A stretch of 64,000 bases of DNA from Umbilicaria muhlenbergii (Eukaryota; Ascomycota; Lecanoromycetes; Umbilicariales; Umbilicariaceae): the NCBI GenBank assembly GCA_000611775.1, contig KK106983.1, forward strand, positions 4,655,818 through 4,719,817, written 5' to 3'. This document shows, piece after piece, positions 1 through 12,488 of the stretch. A model generated the notes under the pieces. The model did not search any database, had not been told where the DNA came from, and was given only the letters and a program-made list of their open reading frames with translations. Position numbers and translations under genes: made by a program. Positions within the stretch are counted from its first letter, which is position 1; each line of letters begins with the position of its first letter.

Positions 1-230
1 TAACTCATGATCTTCAATTCTACAAGAACGTGGTTCAGCAGAACATGCTCACAGTTAAAATCAAGTCATTGAGAGTCACATATCAGGTGTGCTTTTTGTT
101 TTAAACAACCTTTACAGAGGCTTCTTGAATGAGGAAAATGCTCAACTACTTTTATTCTTCTGCTCTCACTTTGCCCTCATATCAGCTGCCTCAGCAGTCA
201 TCATTTGTCACTGCTCAGAATGATTATTAG

Positions 231-644
231 GTGTTTTATCATCTCAGCTTTTCTTATCACCTGCAGCCACCTCTGATGGCAAGGGTGAAAGGCAGGATTG
301 CTCAGTTTATTAATCTTTATGTGAATGACACTCAGATGTTTATTCCTGAAAGAGAGTTACTGATGTGTGTAAAGTGTGATAAGAATGATCATGTGAGTCA
401 CTTCTGCCACAATTCAGAGTTGTTAAGGGTGAAGCAGAATGCTCTGAAGGACATCATGCTTAAAAACAAAAATCATCTACTTTATAAGCCTGCCTTAAAT
501 GCTTTAAGAGCATTAATCACTTTATTTAATGTTTCATCAGTAGCTTCTGTCACTGCTGAGGTTCACTCAGTGATATATGAGCTTGCTTCACTGCTGCAGA
601 CTGCTGGCGGAAATATGAATTTCACAAAGGTGTTTATTGAATGA
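231..644 (+). pseudogene. gag C-terminal fragment with CCHC zinc knuckle (element D)
   Basis: An open stretch of 137 codons contains CVKCDKNDHVSHFC, which is the C-x2-C-x4-H-x4-C zinc knuckle of retroelement gag proteins that bind the element's RNA. The sequence after it reads like the start of a retropepsin region (FTKVFIE followed by GSE) but carries no intact active-site triad. The listed ATG is probably not the original start, because gag-like sequence should extend upstream. The fragment is isolated by stops on both sides and is not expected to be functional. Confidence 0.6.
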
Positions 645-2450
645 GGATCAGAATTGAATAAGCAGACACATGTTAAAAAAAAGATGAATCCTTTGATTCT
701 GCTGACAGCTTATCATTCAGTCATTACAGTTTAAAACCCTTTAAAACCCCTAGATGTGCCTGTTTAAAAAGAAGAAAAAAACATTCAAAGAGAAAAAGAT
801 AAAAACATGCTGAGAAGATAATCACAATCACACCTTTGATAAGCTTAATCAATGATGAAACAGAGGTTATGAACAAGCTTACATCAGTTCATCAGCTTTT
901 AAAGTCACAAAAAATCAACATGACTTGAATGAACTTCTGCATTTAATCTTTAATAATATATAAGAAATTGAAGCGCCTTCTGATTCACATGTCAACTTGA
1001 AAGAAGAAGAGCAAGGTAGCAGTTAAGTATTTTTAATCTTAAACTCAGATAAAAATGATTAATTTTATCATAATAAACAAGAATATGAGGTTTCTTAACA
1101 TCATTATGAGAGTGAACAAAGCCTTTTAAATTTCATGTTCAATTCATGTGAATGAAGGATGAGAGCAAAAGTTGAATTAATTATAAGTTTAAGCTGATCA
1201 GAGGTCAGACATGAATGTGATATTAATAATAATGATTAAGCAGCTTAAACTCTCTTTTCATTTTTTGTCTGATGTGAAGTTTACTGATTTTACAATGAAG
1301 ACTGCAGATCATAAGAAGATACTTTTACATCATTAAATATATCTTGAGCTTAATGTTGAGGGAATTTGAAGGAATATTTGATGTTTTGTTACATTAAAAC
1401 TTTTAATGTCATCATCAGATGCAGAGCATTTAAGTCTGTTTTTAAAAATTTCATGACTTTACTCTGTTAATGTCATCATTGAAATTTAAGGTTTCAGGAT
1501 TAAAATAAAAGACCCTCAGGCAGAGAAGACAGTTTAAGATGTTATTAAATTAAAGTTAATCTTCTCTCAAGATCACAACCTTCTGATGTATTTTAAAATC
1601 ATATTAACTCATCTTGTGAAGAAATCAGATGATAATGAGACAGAAAAGAAGAATTCTGATAACTCTGTGAATCTTTCAAAGAAAGATGAGTTATTTAGTT
1701 AATTAAATAAAAGTTTTTAATAAATCCTCTGCATGATCTTAAACTGCTGAGAATAGTGCTCATGTTTTAATTTGTGAAAGCTGAAATTACTTCTTTGAAA
1801 GAGATCACTGTTCACTGTTCAAGGTTTTCAATGTTGAATCATGATATATCAAGTTTTTATTATGTTAATTCATCATTTCTGTTGCTTGAAGCTTTACAAG
1901 GCATGAGGAAGTCATGAAGTTCACTTTTTTTACATTTTAATTAAATCAGTCTGAGAGTCATCAATTTAATGATGTTGCAGGCTTTTTTTCCAGTTCAGTG
2001 AAGATCAGAAAGACATGTTTTGTTAATAAATTTAAATGATTTTCCTGATCATGCAGAGTTTTAAAATGAGTGATAAAGCTGAAAATTCAGCTGAGGATAT
2101 TTATACTCATGAAAGAAGATGAATTATGAGTCTTTCAGCTTCTTTACTTCTACAAGCACCTCAATGACATGAATTTAAATCATTTATCAGTCATCAATCT
2201 TATTATTTATAGGGTATGACTTACCTCTGACATGAAGTCATTATCAGAAGACATTCAGTTTCAATTTACTTTTCATAAAAAGTGATGACTTCAGAAAATC
2301 ATGCAAGATGATATGTTTAAAGGCATTTATGAGAGAACTCAGCATGTAAATGATCATCTTTCAGCATGAAACACCTGATTGATTATTATTAATAAGAAGG
2401 AGAATCTGAAGTTTACTGATGAATCATGAATCACCTTCAATTACAGCAAG

Positions 2451-3131
2451 GTGAGGGAGGACATGTTAAGAAATTATTTAAAACTCATGTTTAAAGTTCA
2501 TGACTACCTCTCAGACCCTCAGCATGAAATGTTCTTTCAGATGAACATGAAACATGAGTATTTCAATGTTGTCTTACACTCAGAGGACTGTCATTTGTTT
2601 GTCTTCTTAATTTCAGATATCAAACAGCTTCAGTTCACATATATATCTCAAGAGTTAAAATCAGCTGACTTCATAATGTTAAAACTAATGAATATCATGT
2701 TGAAGTTTATTTCAGAGCCATTTTCAGAGCTCTTCTTAATGCATGAGGTTGTTATCAACACAGCCTTTATTACTTTCTACATGAATGACTTATTTAGTGA
2801 TCATTCAGACTTTAAATCTCAGTTTGTCTTCCTCTGAGATCAGTTTTTCTCATGAATTGAATGAGCTCAGTTGATGTTATCTTTTCAGAAGTTTCACCTC
2901 TTCATGAATCACATCATCACTTTAAAAGTGAATTATCATGTGAGTGAAAGGGTTCATATCCTCTCATCAAGAGTAAAAACACTGATTAAGTGACTGAAGC
3001 TTATTAATATTAAAGAAGTTCAAGACTTTCTGAGAGCAGTGAGTATAACCTGCTGATGAGTCAAGAATTTTGTGAAAATGACTCAACTTTTACATAAGCT
3101 TACTGAAGATGTTTTTTGAAGATGAATATAA
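2451..3131 (+). pseudogene. Reverse transcriptase fragment (element D)
   Basis: The open part (2451-2837) contains QHEMFFQMNMKHEYFNV, matching the 'DMK.AYFNV' reverse-transcriptase core, and FYMNDLFSDH near 2776, which corresponds to the catalytic F-x-DD box with the first Asp changed to Asn. After a stop, the reading resumes with the connection segment up to about 3120 (VRDFLGAVSITRRWVKNF-like, read through stops). The 'DDLFSGH' wording and the 'GAVGITRRWVKNF' block recall a fungal reverse-transcriptase group distinct from the chromovirus-like YLDDILIYS type of families A to C. The lineage assignment is from memory of the family and is tentative. Confidence 0.6.
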
Positions 3132-3137
3132 TCAAAG

Positions 3138-3367
3138 TGTCAGGACTATGCAGATTATGAATTAATGCATATGTTTTAACAGCTGACATTTAACTACAGA
3201 GAAGAATTTTAATCTAAGAAGCAAAAGAAAGAAGAAGCATGAAGATTAAAGTTTTTATATACATGTTAAACTCACTAATTTAATCACTGTTAACTCATTT
3301 AGTCATTCAGTTCAGTACATCATTCAGATCATTTAATTCAATTCAATGTTTAAACATAAATCTGACA
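3138..3367 (-). repeat. 3' LTR of element A1 (230 bp)
   Basis: The repeat starts TGTCAGG and ends TCTGACA, giving the TG...CA ends with a short inverted repeat expected of an LTR. Related copies occur at 15013-15247, 33899-34152, 39456-39692, 49805-50034 and 53076-53296, all in the same orientation. Copies differ from each other mainly by C/T and G/A transitions. Confidence 0.85.
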
Positions 3368-6300
3368 CTACCCTCTCTTTTATTTAATGAGTTTCATGAG
3401 CTGATCATCTACTTTTCTGCTTTGTTGTTGATGTATTCAGTGACTCAGTCAGCTTATCTGAGTACCTCTCATGAAATGCCTCTTTCAGTTCAGATGAGTG
3501 TTTGAATTCATTAATGTTGTATCAGGTCTTGTCAAGTGAGTATTCTTTTCATGTCACTTTGTACTGTAGTCTGTTTTTTCATTAATAATTATCATTAATT
3601 TGTTTAACTTCTCATTCTGGTTCAGCCTGTTCAGTTATTACAGGTGATGGTGATGACTTGATTTACTTAAATAAAGAATCATTCACAGCAAGTTATATAA
3701 TAAAGAAGTGTGAAATACAGAGTGTATTTTCATTAACTTAAGCAGTTCAAGCTTATATATTTAAGCTGATACTTTCTTCTTGATTCAAAAAGGTCCTTCA
3801 TTCTTGTGATTCAGCTTTTTGAATGAGTGAGTCATTTAAATATTTTTTATTAACAATCATATCAGGTCTTCTACTTAGTATGTTGAAGTTAATATTTAAG
3901 TTCAGTTTGTAAAATCTTTCTGCTGAAGTTGTGCTGCTGTCATGTTCTCTTGTAACATCATATGTAAAGCTTTCATATGATTCATTATGAAATCAGCTTT
4001 TTCCTTCAGAATTCATTCTCTTATCAGCAGTGAGGTGATCAATCATTCAAAGTCAAAGCTCATTCAAAAGTGATATTCTTTATTTACAAAGAATGATGAA
4101 ACTTTAATGAAATCAAAATCTGCATTGTTAGCTGTAAACTCAGTCATTGACAGTTATTTTGCTCAATTATCTTGCTGATAATTCACAAATGCTTTAAGAT
4201 ACTGTTTAACATTCACATTCACATTTTCAGACTGCTCATCTGTCTCAGGGTGAAAAGTGATTGAAGGTTTCAATTTAATTCAGAGTCATTCACACAAGTA
4301 TTTTCAGAGTAATGCTACAAATTGTGATCCTCAGTCTGATGTAATTGTCTGTGATAATTCATAAAATCTTCATACATTGTGAAGTAATAATTTAATAATG
4401 TATTCTGCTGATGTTCTCTCATTCTTATTCATTAAATAAGAGATATAATGTCTCTCCTTGATCAGTTTACAAATGACTGTCAGGATTGCATTGAATTCTT
4501 TGCTTTTAAATAACTCAGTAATCAAGTCAAGTGAAATATCTTATCATGAATGACTTGAAATTAAGAGTGATTTCAGAGCTCCTTGATACTGCTTATTCAT
4601 GTTCTTTGTTCAGCGGCACATGTGGCAATTTCAAACAAAATGACTTATTGTTCAGTTCATTCAGAATCAGTAGTAAGAGTGTGCAAGCAGTCTCAGAGTC
4701 TTTCAGTGTTCAATATGTTTTACTGTCAGCTGTTTATGAGCTTCTTGAATCAATCATCATCATAATTCATTTTGATTCAGATCATTATTAATGCCTGAGA
4801 CTCATATATGTTTTTAATAAAGCAGTCAGCCTGCATTCTCAGTGCAGTCATTAAGAGAAATCTTTGTTAAATGTCTTGCTCTGATTCATAATAAGTTTAG
4901 AATTTCCTGACAGAAATCATCTGCTTTCACATAATAAATAATTAACTCATTTAAGGTTTCATTCAAGGCCTGTTCAGCTGATTTATTTAAAGCTGATTCA
5001 TTCAGAGCCTGTTCAATCAGTTTTAAAAGATGAGAAGCTTTTTCCTTTTGTTTAATAATAATGCATGAGTTTAAGCAGCAGCTTAGTAGCATGATTTAAG
5101 ATTAATATCATAATCACTCATCATTCTTATTCTTCTTTAGTTGATCACTTGAGCATTTAATGAGTGCATTCACCTTTTCATTCTTCTTGCCTGTTCAGCA
5201 TGTAATTACAAAGTTGAATTATAAGAGGAATTCAGCTCATCTGACTTATCTGTGAGTCAGTTTCTTAATCATCATAAAGTACTTCAGAGTCTTATGATCT
5301 GTTAAAATTTAAATTGAATTCTTCATTTTTGTTAATTCAGCACGTCATTCTTTTAAACTTTAAATGATAGTCAACAATTCCTTGTCATAAATTTCATAAT
5401 TACATTCAGCTGATATGAGTTTCTTAGAGAAAAATGTCATTGAATGCATTAATTTTTAATCATCTTTCTGAGATAGTACTCCTGTGAATACCAGATCAGA
5501 TGAATCACATTCAAGATAACATGTTCAAGTTCAGTCAAAGTGTCTCAGTATTAACATTTATGTCAATTGATTCTTCAGTTCCTTGAAGGCTTGAAGGCAT
5601 TGTTCAGTTTACATATTAAAGAATATGTTCTTGCCTGTCAATCTGATTAAAGACTTTGTGATTTTAAAATATTCCTCTATGAATCATCAGTAAAAGTTAC
5701 AAAAACCTAAGAATGCCTGCAGCTGTTTTAAGTTGATTGATATCTTTTAAGTCTTAATGACTGTGATCTTTGAAAAGTTCACTCAGATGTCATGACATTT
5801 TATGATCAATTTTAAGTATTGAGTTTTAATCTTGTGAAATTCACACTTCTTGATTTCAGCCTGTAAATTTGCTTTTCTCAGTCATTTGAGAACTGTTCAG
5901 ACGTGGGTTCAGTGTTTTTAATAAATTGAATAATACATCATTAATAAAGTGCTGAAAGGTAACTGATTCATTAGTGAGTCTGAAAGACAAGACTTTATAT
6001 TTGTAAGAATCATGCCTTGTTTGAAAAATTATCAGATCTTCAGATTCAGGATTCATTTGTATGCAGTGAAATGTCTATTGTATATTAATCTTGATGAAGT
6101 ATTTTGTCTTTGAAATCTGAGTCAGGGTTTCCTCAATTAAAGGCAATGAGTATCAGTCTTTCTTTGTAATTGAATTCAACTTTCAGTAGTTGATGCACAG
6201 TCATAAAGACCTGTCTTTCTTTTGTATAAACAGAATCAGTGAGGTTACTGATGATTAACTGACTTCAATGAAACCCTTTTGCAAGTTGTCTTCTATGTAG

Positions 6301-8064
6301 TTCTTTATCATTATCAGTTCTTCATGTGACATGTTGTATAAGAGAGTGTATTCTAAAGTTTGTTCACTTTTTAAAATAATCTTGTGATCATAGAGTTGAT
6401 GCAGAGGAAGCTCATTAGCAGTTTTTTTAAAAAAGACATCAATCAAATCATGATATTCAGAAGGGAGAATCACTTTGATATTTAATTCATTTAACTTTAA
6501 TTCAGAGTTTAATGCTTCCTCAATCTGTTAAATAAAAATAATAAAGATCTCATTGCCTTCCTTCATATTCAATGTGAATAATGCTGTGCTAATCATCTTG
6601 ATATTGACTGCATGTGAGGAGTTATTACTTTTTAATGCAGAGGCTGATTCAGGATCTGCTTTTGTGAGGAATTTTTTCAGAATCTGATAAGTTTTCAGCA
6701 GTTCAGTTCAGTCATTTGATTCAAGTTTAATTGTTTAATTTATTCATTCATTCAGTTTCTGATTCTTCAGTTCAGTTCATTTATTTGATGTTCAGTTGTT
6801 CAGTTTCATTCATTCATTTGATTTCATTTATTCATTCAGTTTAGTTTGTTCATTCAGTGGGAAAATCACTACCCGGTTCACAGAGTTGATTAAAATTCAG
6901 ATGTGATTCATTCAAAGAAGTCTTAATATAATGCTGAGATCTTTCATGTCTACAATCATCATGAAGGTGAGTCATTGAGAATGATTATAAATCTTCATAA
7001 TTGAATAAATCACATGTATAACTCATCTCACTGTCTTTTTCTGAAAATTATGTAAGGTTCAAGGCTTTGGCAGTGATACTGCCTCAATTTCAGATCATTC
7101 AATCAGAGTCTTTGCCAGGTTAGCATTAATGAATGCATATTCAGTTGACTCAGTATCAAGTAAAACCTTGACTTATAACTTGACCTCATTCAAAGTGAGC
7201 TTGCAATTCACTTCAAATGATGTTCAGGTGAATAGAATATCTTCATTAATCATTAATGCTGATATTATAAGAGGATTATTATTATTCCTTATTATGACTT
7301 TAATAGAGGAACACCTTTTCCTGAATTTAATTCAAAATCAGAATCAGAATTGAAATTGAATGTGATTCATTGCATGCATCTTGATGTTGAAGTCTCTTTC
7401 TTTTTGTCCTTATTTAAATAGTTCAAGGCAAGGTGCTTTTGTTTATTATATTTAAAACAATATTCTTCCTTCATCTGTTATTCTTTAGCGGCGTCTGAGT
7501 GTGATATTCAGTTCAGTGTTCAGGGAACTGACTCAGTGATCATTCAGATAGTCAATTTTAAGATTTTAATAAAATGTTCAGTCCTTGTGTGAGTTTGACT
7601 TGTGAAGAGGAGTGTTTAATTTAATTGAAGTTTAATGATCTTCTTTGCATCAAGCAGTTGTAAGGTCTGATTAATTCACTGATAATGCTTAATGAGTTCA
7701 TAAAGATCTTCAGGTCTGTCATCATCAGTGTTTAATTATCATTGAATGATGTTGTTCACCTTGTTCAGAAGTTCTCCTATTCAGTATGAATCAAGGAACT
7801 CATTCAGTTCAGTAATATATCACTGAAAATCAGCTCAGAAGAATGAGAAAGTGAAATTCATCAGTGATAGTACATTTTCAATCTGAGTCTCTGTAAATTC
7901 AGGTCAAATGTTTTAGCAGTTTAATAACATTTAACTAAATAAGCTGTTCAAGATGCTGAATTCATTCAAGATCTTATGTGTTTAACAGAGTCATCCTCAA
8001 CTCTTGTCTTCACATACATTATTTTTATCTGCTCAGTGAGGTATTATTCATTCATTACTAGTAA
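3368..8064 (-). pseudogene. Degenerate gag-pol of A1
   Basis: Read on the minus strand. A gag zinc knuckle remnant (CFKYNKQKHLALNY) lies near 7420-7470. The retropepsin region has VLLDTES at about 7150, where DTG/DTGS is expected. The reverse-transcriptase entry block (LPSEYHDLIDVF ... LYDHKI ... LYNMSHEEL) covers 6255-6473. A second reverse-transcriptase block (FQTRHDSYKYKVLSFRLTN) lies at 5940-6040. RNase H-like LTDHKTLKYFMMIKKLT lies at about 5230-5330, and integrase with a FHPETDEQSE motif plus a C-terminal GPF motif at about 3790-4250. The segment that carries YLDD in other copies is deleted here near 5910. The plus-strand open frames at 4531, 7129 and elsewhere are antisense shadows. 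Confidence 0.8.
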
Positions 8065-8967
8065 CATCAGCAATTTAGCAAGTTAACTCTGAGTTAGTTT
8101 TCAGCACTTTGAGCGCTCTGAGCTTCTGATCTCATGTCTCAGCTAACAGCTGCTCTTAGCACCCTCTGAGTGCTTTGAGCTCAACCTTAAATCTTGAGCA
8201 GAACATCAAAATTTTGTGATAAAAAAACAATTATTAAAACAATTGTTTAAACAAGTACACACACAGTGTTATAATAACAGTAAAACTTATAATAAGTAAA
8301 CTTTTGCTAAAATTCACTTTTCTGCAATAAAAAATCATGATTTGTTGAGTCTGAAAGCACTGTATAAGTGTTGAGTTCTGAATATTTAAAGAACTTCAAG
8401 ATTTTCATCACTTAAAAATTTACACACTTTAATAACTTTTGCAACTCAACAGATATGAAGAAACTTTCAATGCATAAATTATAAAAAACAGTATTATCTA
8501 TTAATGTTAAATTAAAAGTTTCTTCATAACTGCTGTTATTGTTATTAATAAATAGACTTTTAATGACTTTTTGAATAACTCAACAACAAGAACACATAAA
8601 AAGAAACTTTGTATAAGACAACTCTTAAACAGCTTATTCTCTACAACTTATAAACTGAAAGTTATATCATCAGTATAAAAGCGCAATAGTTATTCAATAT
8701 GCTAATATATTTATAATTAGTTAAAAGTTTTTTAATTCATAACTATTGCAAATTAAAACTTATGAAGAAATCTTTAGTTTGTAAAGTGTACAGAATAAAA
8801 AGATTTAAAACTTTTCAATAAAAAGTTTTTTATTATTCATGAAGGTATAATAGTTATTTAAAGTGTAAGATTTGTATGAGTTCATTTACTGCTCAGAGAG
8901 TGCTCTGAGCGCATAAAGTACTATTAACTAAAACCTTATTTTTGAGCAGGCTGGCAAGTTGTGAATG
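8065..8967. mobile_element. MITE-like element, copy 1
   Basis: About 0.9 kb with no coding content. The left end (CATCAGCAATTTAGCA) and the complement of the right end (CATTCACAACTTGCCAGC) form an imperfect terminal inverted repeat. Subterminal GAGCGCTCTGAGC palindromes occur near 8109 and a related one near 8895. The left 460 bp is almost identical to 21444-21915 and the right part matches 22220-22383, while the middle is inverted relative to that copy. It truncates element A1 on its left and the minus-strand pogo copy on its right. No clear target duplication was found. Confidence 0.7.
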
Positions 8968-9870
8968 AGATATATTAAGAGGCTGTAGCAGATGTGTAAA
9001 ATGAGGAGATAAACATAATAAAATAATGTCTTTCTCATAACAAAAGTCAATGAATTAACTTGTGTAATAAGACTCATAATCATTTAAAACAAGAAGTTGT
9101 TTTTTAACTGCTTATAAAATTGTGTAAAAGTTAAATATTTTCATTAATCACTTCAATTTAAGCTCATTATCTGTTTAACCCTTCTCTGAAAAAGTTATCA
9201 CATTGTTTTTAATTATATTCTTTTTAAATCACTCCTTCAAGAGTTTTTTCTTCTTGAAGATAATCATTAATGAAAGATACTGACTCTGTGTAAATATACA
9301 CTTCACTAAAGATGTTTATTCTTTATTCTCTGATTATTGAACATTTTCAGTCTTTATTATACAGAGTATAATGATCTTTGAAGATGTTATAACATCATGT
9401 ATTATCTTCTTTTCATTTATGTTGTAGATATCCTCAGTAGTGATGTCATTCTTCTCAATTGTGATATTGTATAATTGAAATTAATGCTCAATGATTTTTA
9501 AAGAACCTGCTAAATATCATGACTGATTTAACTTTCATGAGAAGATGCTTTTTAGGTCAGAATGATGTTATAGAAATTTTAAATATTAATAAATATTTAA
9601 GTCAGTCATATCTTCTTTTGTTAGTAGAAGATTCTTAATTAAAGAATGTAAATTTTTTATTCACAGTGATCACCCTTAACCTGCTGTTAAGATAATAAAT
9701 CTTTGTATAAAATTTATAATTAATAATCTCTGCATAATACTGCTGATTACTTGTTTAAACTGTCAAGTGCCTTGAATTCTCCCTCTTAATGTACAGTCTG
9801 ATATGTTGTATTGAGTGACAATTTGATGATAGAAAGGTGAATTTTCATGATCTTTAAAAACCTTATTATA
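8968..9870 (-). mobile_element. Fot1/pogo-type transposon relic, minus-strand copy
   Basis: Read on the minus strand, this matches the plus-strand pogo copy next to it: KDHENSPFYHQIVTQYNISDC and TLRGRIQGT near 9763-9860, then the rest of the transposase up to about the 'HLLQPL' region near 8970-9000. It is truncated there by the MITE-like element. On the right it is cut at a TA by insertion of the plus-strand copy. Stops are frequent and it is not functional. Confidence 0.75.
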
Positions 9871-11856
9871 ACATAATGTACTCAGCAACATTGTAAAATA
9901 AATAACACTGCATCTTTTCTTCTTCCTCCCCCTTGTAGGAAAACATGAATACACATAAACATTAATAGAAAATCAGAATTTCATCATAATTGCATGCATT
10001 TAATGAAGAAAGAAGAGCATCTTCTGAAGATCATTAAGATCTACAATGAGATTTTTAAAGATCAAGAAAATTCACCTTTCTATCATCAAATTATCACTCA
10101 ATATGATATATTAGACTGTACACTAAGAGGGAGAATTCAAGGCACTTGACAGTTTAAATAAGTAATCAACAGTACTATGCAGAGATTATCAGTTATAAAA
10201 GAGAATTCTATATAAAGATTCATTATCTTAACAGCAGGCTGAGGGTGATCACTGTGAATAAAAGATTTGCATTCTCTAGCTAAGAATCTTCTACTAGCAA
10301 AAGAAGATATGACTGACTTAAGTATTCATTAACATTTAAAATTTTTACAGTGTCATCTTGATCTGAAAAGCACCTTCTCATGAAAGTTAAATTAATCATC
10401 ATATTTAGCAGGTTCTTTAAAAATCATTGAGCATTAATTTCAATTATACAATATCACAATTGAGAAGAATAACATCACTACTGAGAATATCTACAACATG
10501 AATGAAAAGAGGATAATGCATGAAGTTATAACATCTTCAAAGATCATTATACCCTGTATAATGAAGACTGAAAATGTTCAACAGTCAGGGAATAAAGAAT
10601 GAACAACTTTAATGAAGTGTATATCTACACAGGGTCAGCATCTTTCATTAATAATTATTTTTAAGGGGAAAAGACTCTTGAAGAAGTGATTTAAAGAGAA
10701 TATAATTAAAGGCACTGTGATAACTTTTTCAAAGAAGGGTTAAACAGATAATGAGCTTAAATTGAAGTGATTAATGAAGATATTTAACTTTTACATGATT
10801 TCATAAGCAGTTGAAAAACAGCTCCTTGTTTTAAATGATTATGAGTCTCATTGCACAAGTCAATTCATTAACTTTTGTTATGAGAAAGATATTATTTTGT
10901 TATGCTTACCTCCTCATTTTACACATCTGCTACAGCCTCTCAATATATCCCTTTTTGAATCACTGATGAAGGCTTATAAGAAGTCAGTTGAGAATAACAG
11001 TTGTTCTGAAGACTGTTATTTCATTAACAAGCAGGACTTCTTGAAGCACTACTTATGAATTAATTCAAAGATTATTATATAAGATAATATAACCTCTTTT
11101 TGAGCTGCTGCAAGATTATATCTTTTTAATCTTGCAGCAGTTATAGTTAAGCTTCCTCTTCACCTTAAAACTCTTTCAAAATTAATAATTACAGATTTTA
11201 CAGGATGATCTGTCAACCTCATTCTTATATTTATCAATTCTACTGAAATTGATGAGGTTGTAGATCAGATTTTGAATAAAACTTCACATGTTAAACAGCA
11301 TGTTATGCAGCTCAGTAAAGCTGCTATTAAAGCAATTGCAGATCATATCATACTGAAACATTAAAACAAAGTCCTCACAGAGGTCAATCAGCGGAAGCGG
11401 CAGACTCAATCTAAGAAGGCATATACAAGGCTAAGAAGGATATTGATGAAGGAGGAGGTGAAGAAGCTACAAGAGGCTGAAGAGAAGAAGAAGCAGAAAC
11501 AGTCAACTAATTAATAAGTTAAAAAGAACTTAACACAGCAGAGGAAGATGTTGAAGGAGATAAAACAACTGAAGACACAAGTCAAGAAGTTAAAACAACT
11601 GCAGGATAAGAAGAAGAAGCAGACAGCAAAGGCTGCAGTTATTGCAGTAAAAGCAGCCTTGAAGGTTTTAAAATTTATAAATCCTACAGCTCTACAATAA
11701 ACTACAATTTAAAGCTTTAAAATGATCTACTTAGACTGAAATTTACTGCTCAATTGATGAAATTCTGATTTTCTATCATGTTTATGTGTATTCATGTTTT
11801 CCTACCAGGGGGGGTGCGGCGTTGCCTATCCTGCAGCGTTGCTGAGTACATTATGT
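9871..11856 (+). mobile_element. Fot1/pogo-type DNA transposon, plus-strand copy (1986 bp)
   Basis: The ends read ACATAATGTACTCAGCAAC on the left and its exact complement on the right, each flanked by a TA dinucleotide (9869-9870 and 11857-11858). This is the target duplication expected of Tc1/mariner/pogo elements. A second block of terminal inverted repeat, about 50 bp containing GGTAGGAAAACATGAAT, lies inside each end, after a C-run at 9928-9932 and before a G-run at 11808-11814. The transposase frame is degenerate. The rightmost 50 bp (11800-11856) still holds several CpGs, unlike the rest. Confidence 0.8.
10003..11700 (+). pseudogene. Pogo/Fot1-type transposase pseudogene (HTH_psq plus DDE_1)
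   Basis: The ATG at 10003 starts a helix-turn-helix of the Psq type ending in CTLRGRIQGT, followed at once by a TGA. Many further stops interrupt the middle. The DDE part is clear at 10828-11058: LVLNDYESHCTSQFINF, then LPPHFTHLLQPLNISLF. In active relatives the first motif reads LxLDGHxSH, so the catalytic Asp is now Asn, consistent with a G-to-A or C-to-T change. A Lys/Glu-rich tail at about 11390-11690 (KEEVKKLQEAEEKKKQK and similar) resembles the coiled C-terminus of this family. The protein would cut and paste the element at TA sites, but this copy is dead. Confidence 0.8.
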
Positions 11857-11870
11857 TAAGTCTTAATGAA

Positions 11871-12488
11871 GGAGACAAAAAACTCACACCTTCACATGAT
11901 GTCTCCTGTCAGTACCTACCAGACGTTGTGCACCTGGTAGGGAAGTTAAGATGAGTTCAAAAACATTGACCAGACTCATTGAGTCTACAAACGTGACTTC
12001 AAAAGCCCATTACACATGGCCAGCCTTCAAAACATTGCCTCAAACACGCGACTTTGGAAGCCCATTACGCATGGCCAGCCTCCACATACATTGACCTCAA
12101 ACGTCGACTTCAGAAGCCCATTACGCATGGCCAGCCTCCACATACATTGACCTCAAACGTCGACTTCAGAAGCCCATTACGCATGGCCAGCCTCCACATA
12201 CATTGACCTCAAACGTCGACTTCAGAAGCCCATTACGCATGGCCAGCCTCCACATACATTGACCTCAAACGTCGACTTCAGAAGCCCATTACGCATGGCC
12301 AGCCTCCACATACATTGACCTCAAACGTCGACTTCAGAAGCCCATTACGCATGGCCAGCCTCCACATACATTGACCTCAAACGTCGACTTCAGAAGCCCA
12401 TTACGCATGGCCAGCCTCCACATACATTGACCTCAAACGTCGACTTCAGAAGCCCATTACGCATGGCCAGCCTCCACAAACATTGACC
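11871..12488. repeat. 56-bp minisatellite with leader
   Basis: A leader (11871 to about 11964, containing TGTGCACCTGGTAGGG) precedes a diverged first unit. Regular 56 bp units then start at 12033, 12089, 12145, 12201, 12257, 12313, 12369 and 12425, with a partial unit at 12481 running into the gap. The central units are essentially identical. CpG sites are intact (AAACGTCGAC, TTACGCATGG), unlike the surrounding elements. No open frame of note. Confidence 0.9.

Larger units (their letters stand above)
1..3137 (+). mobile_element. Relic of a Ty3-like retroelement (family D), 3' truncated
   Basis: The first 3.1 kb reads on the plus strand as a decayed gag-protease-reverse transcriptase region. 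A CCHC zinc knuckle lies near 365-420 and reverse-transcriptase motifs lie at about 2450-3130, with many TGA and TAA stops in between. The relic ends exactly where the LTR of element A1 begins (TGTCAGG at 3138), so A1 interrupts it. Its integrase end is not in the window and its 5' end lies left of base 1. Base composition is AT-rich and nearly free of CpG. Confidence 0.75.
3138..8064 (-). mobile_element. Ty3-type LTR retrotransposon copy A1 (5' end lost)
   Basis: Minus-strand element. Its 3' LTR is 3138-3367, and the internal region runs to 8064, where a MITE-like element takes over. The internal order on the minus strand is gag, protease, reverse transcriptase, RNase H, integrase, as in Ty3 elements. 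The purine-rich complement of 3368-3391 just before the 3' LTR is a good polypurine tract. The 5' LTR and gag start are missing. All reading frames are broken by transitions. Confidence 0.85.

Noticed and set aside
4531-4791. Recurrent plus-strand frames MKYL(I/V)MNDLKL... at 4531, 16409 and 35315 as a small gene family
   Set aside because: They are antisense to the integrase region of family A, and copies differ without frame conservation.
7129-7353. Recurrent plus-strand frames MNAY(S/L)(V/I)(D/N)SVSSK... at 7129, 37869, 47420 and 51491
   Set aside because: They repeat because they are antisense to the conserved protease region of family A; the minus strand reads VLLDTESTEYAFINANL there.
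12033-12488. Regular 56 bp repeats as a CRISPR-like array
   Set aside because: Units are directly adjacent with no variable spacers, and the setting is a fungal nuclear genome; it is a minisatellite.
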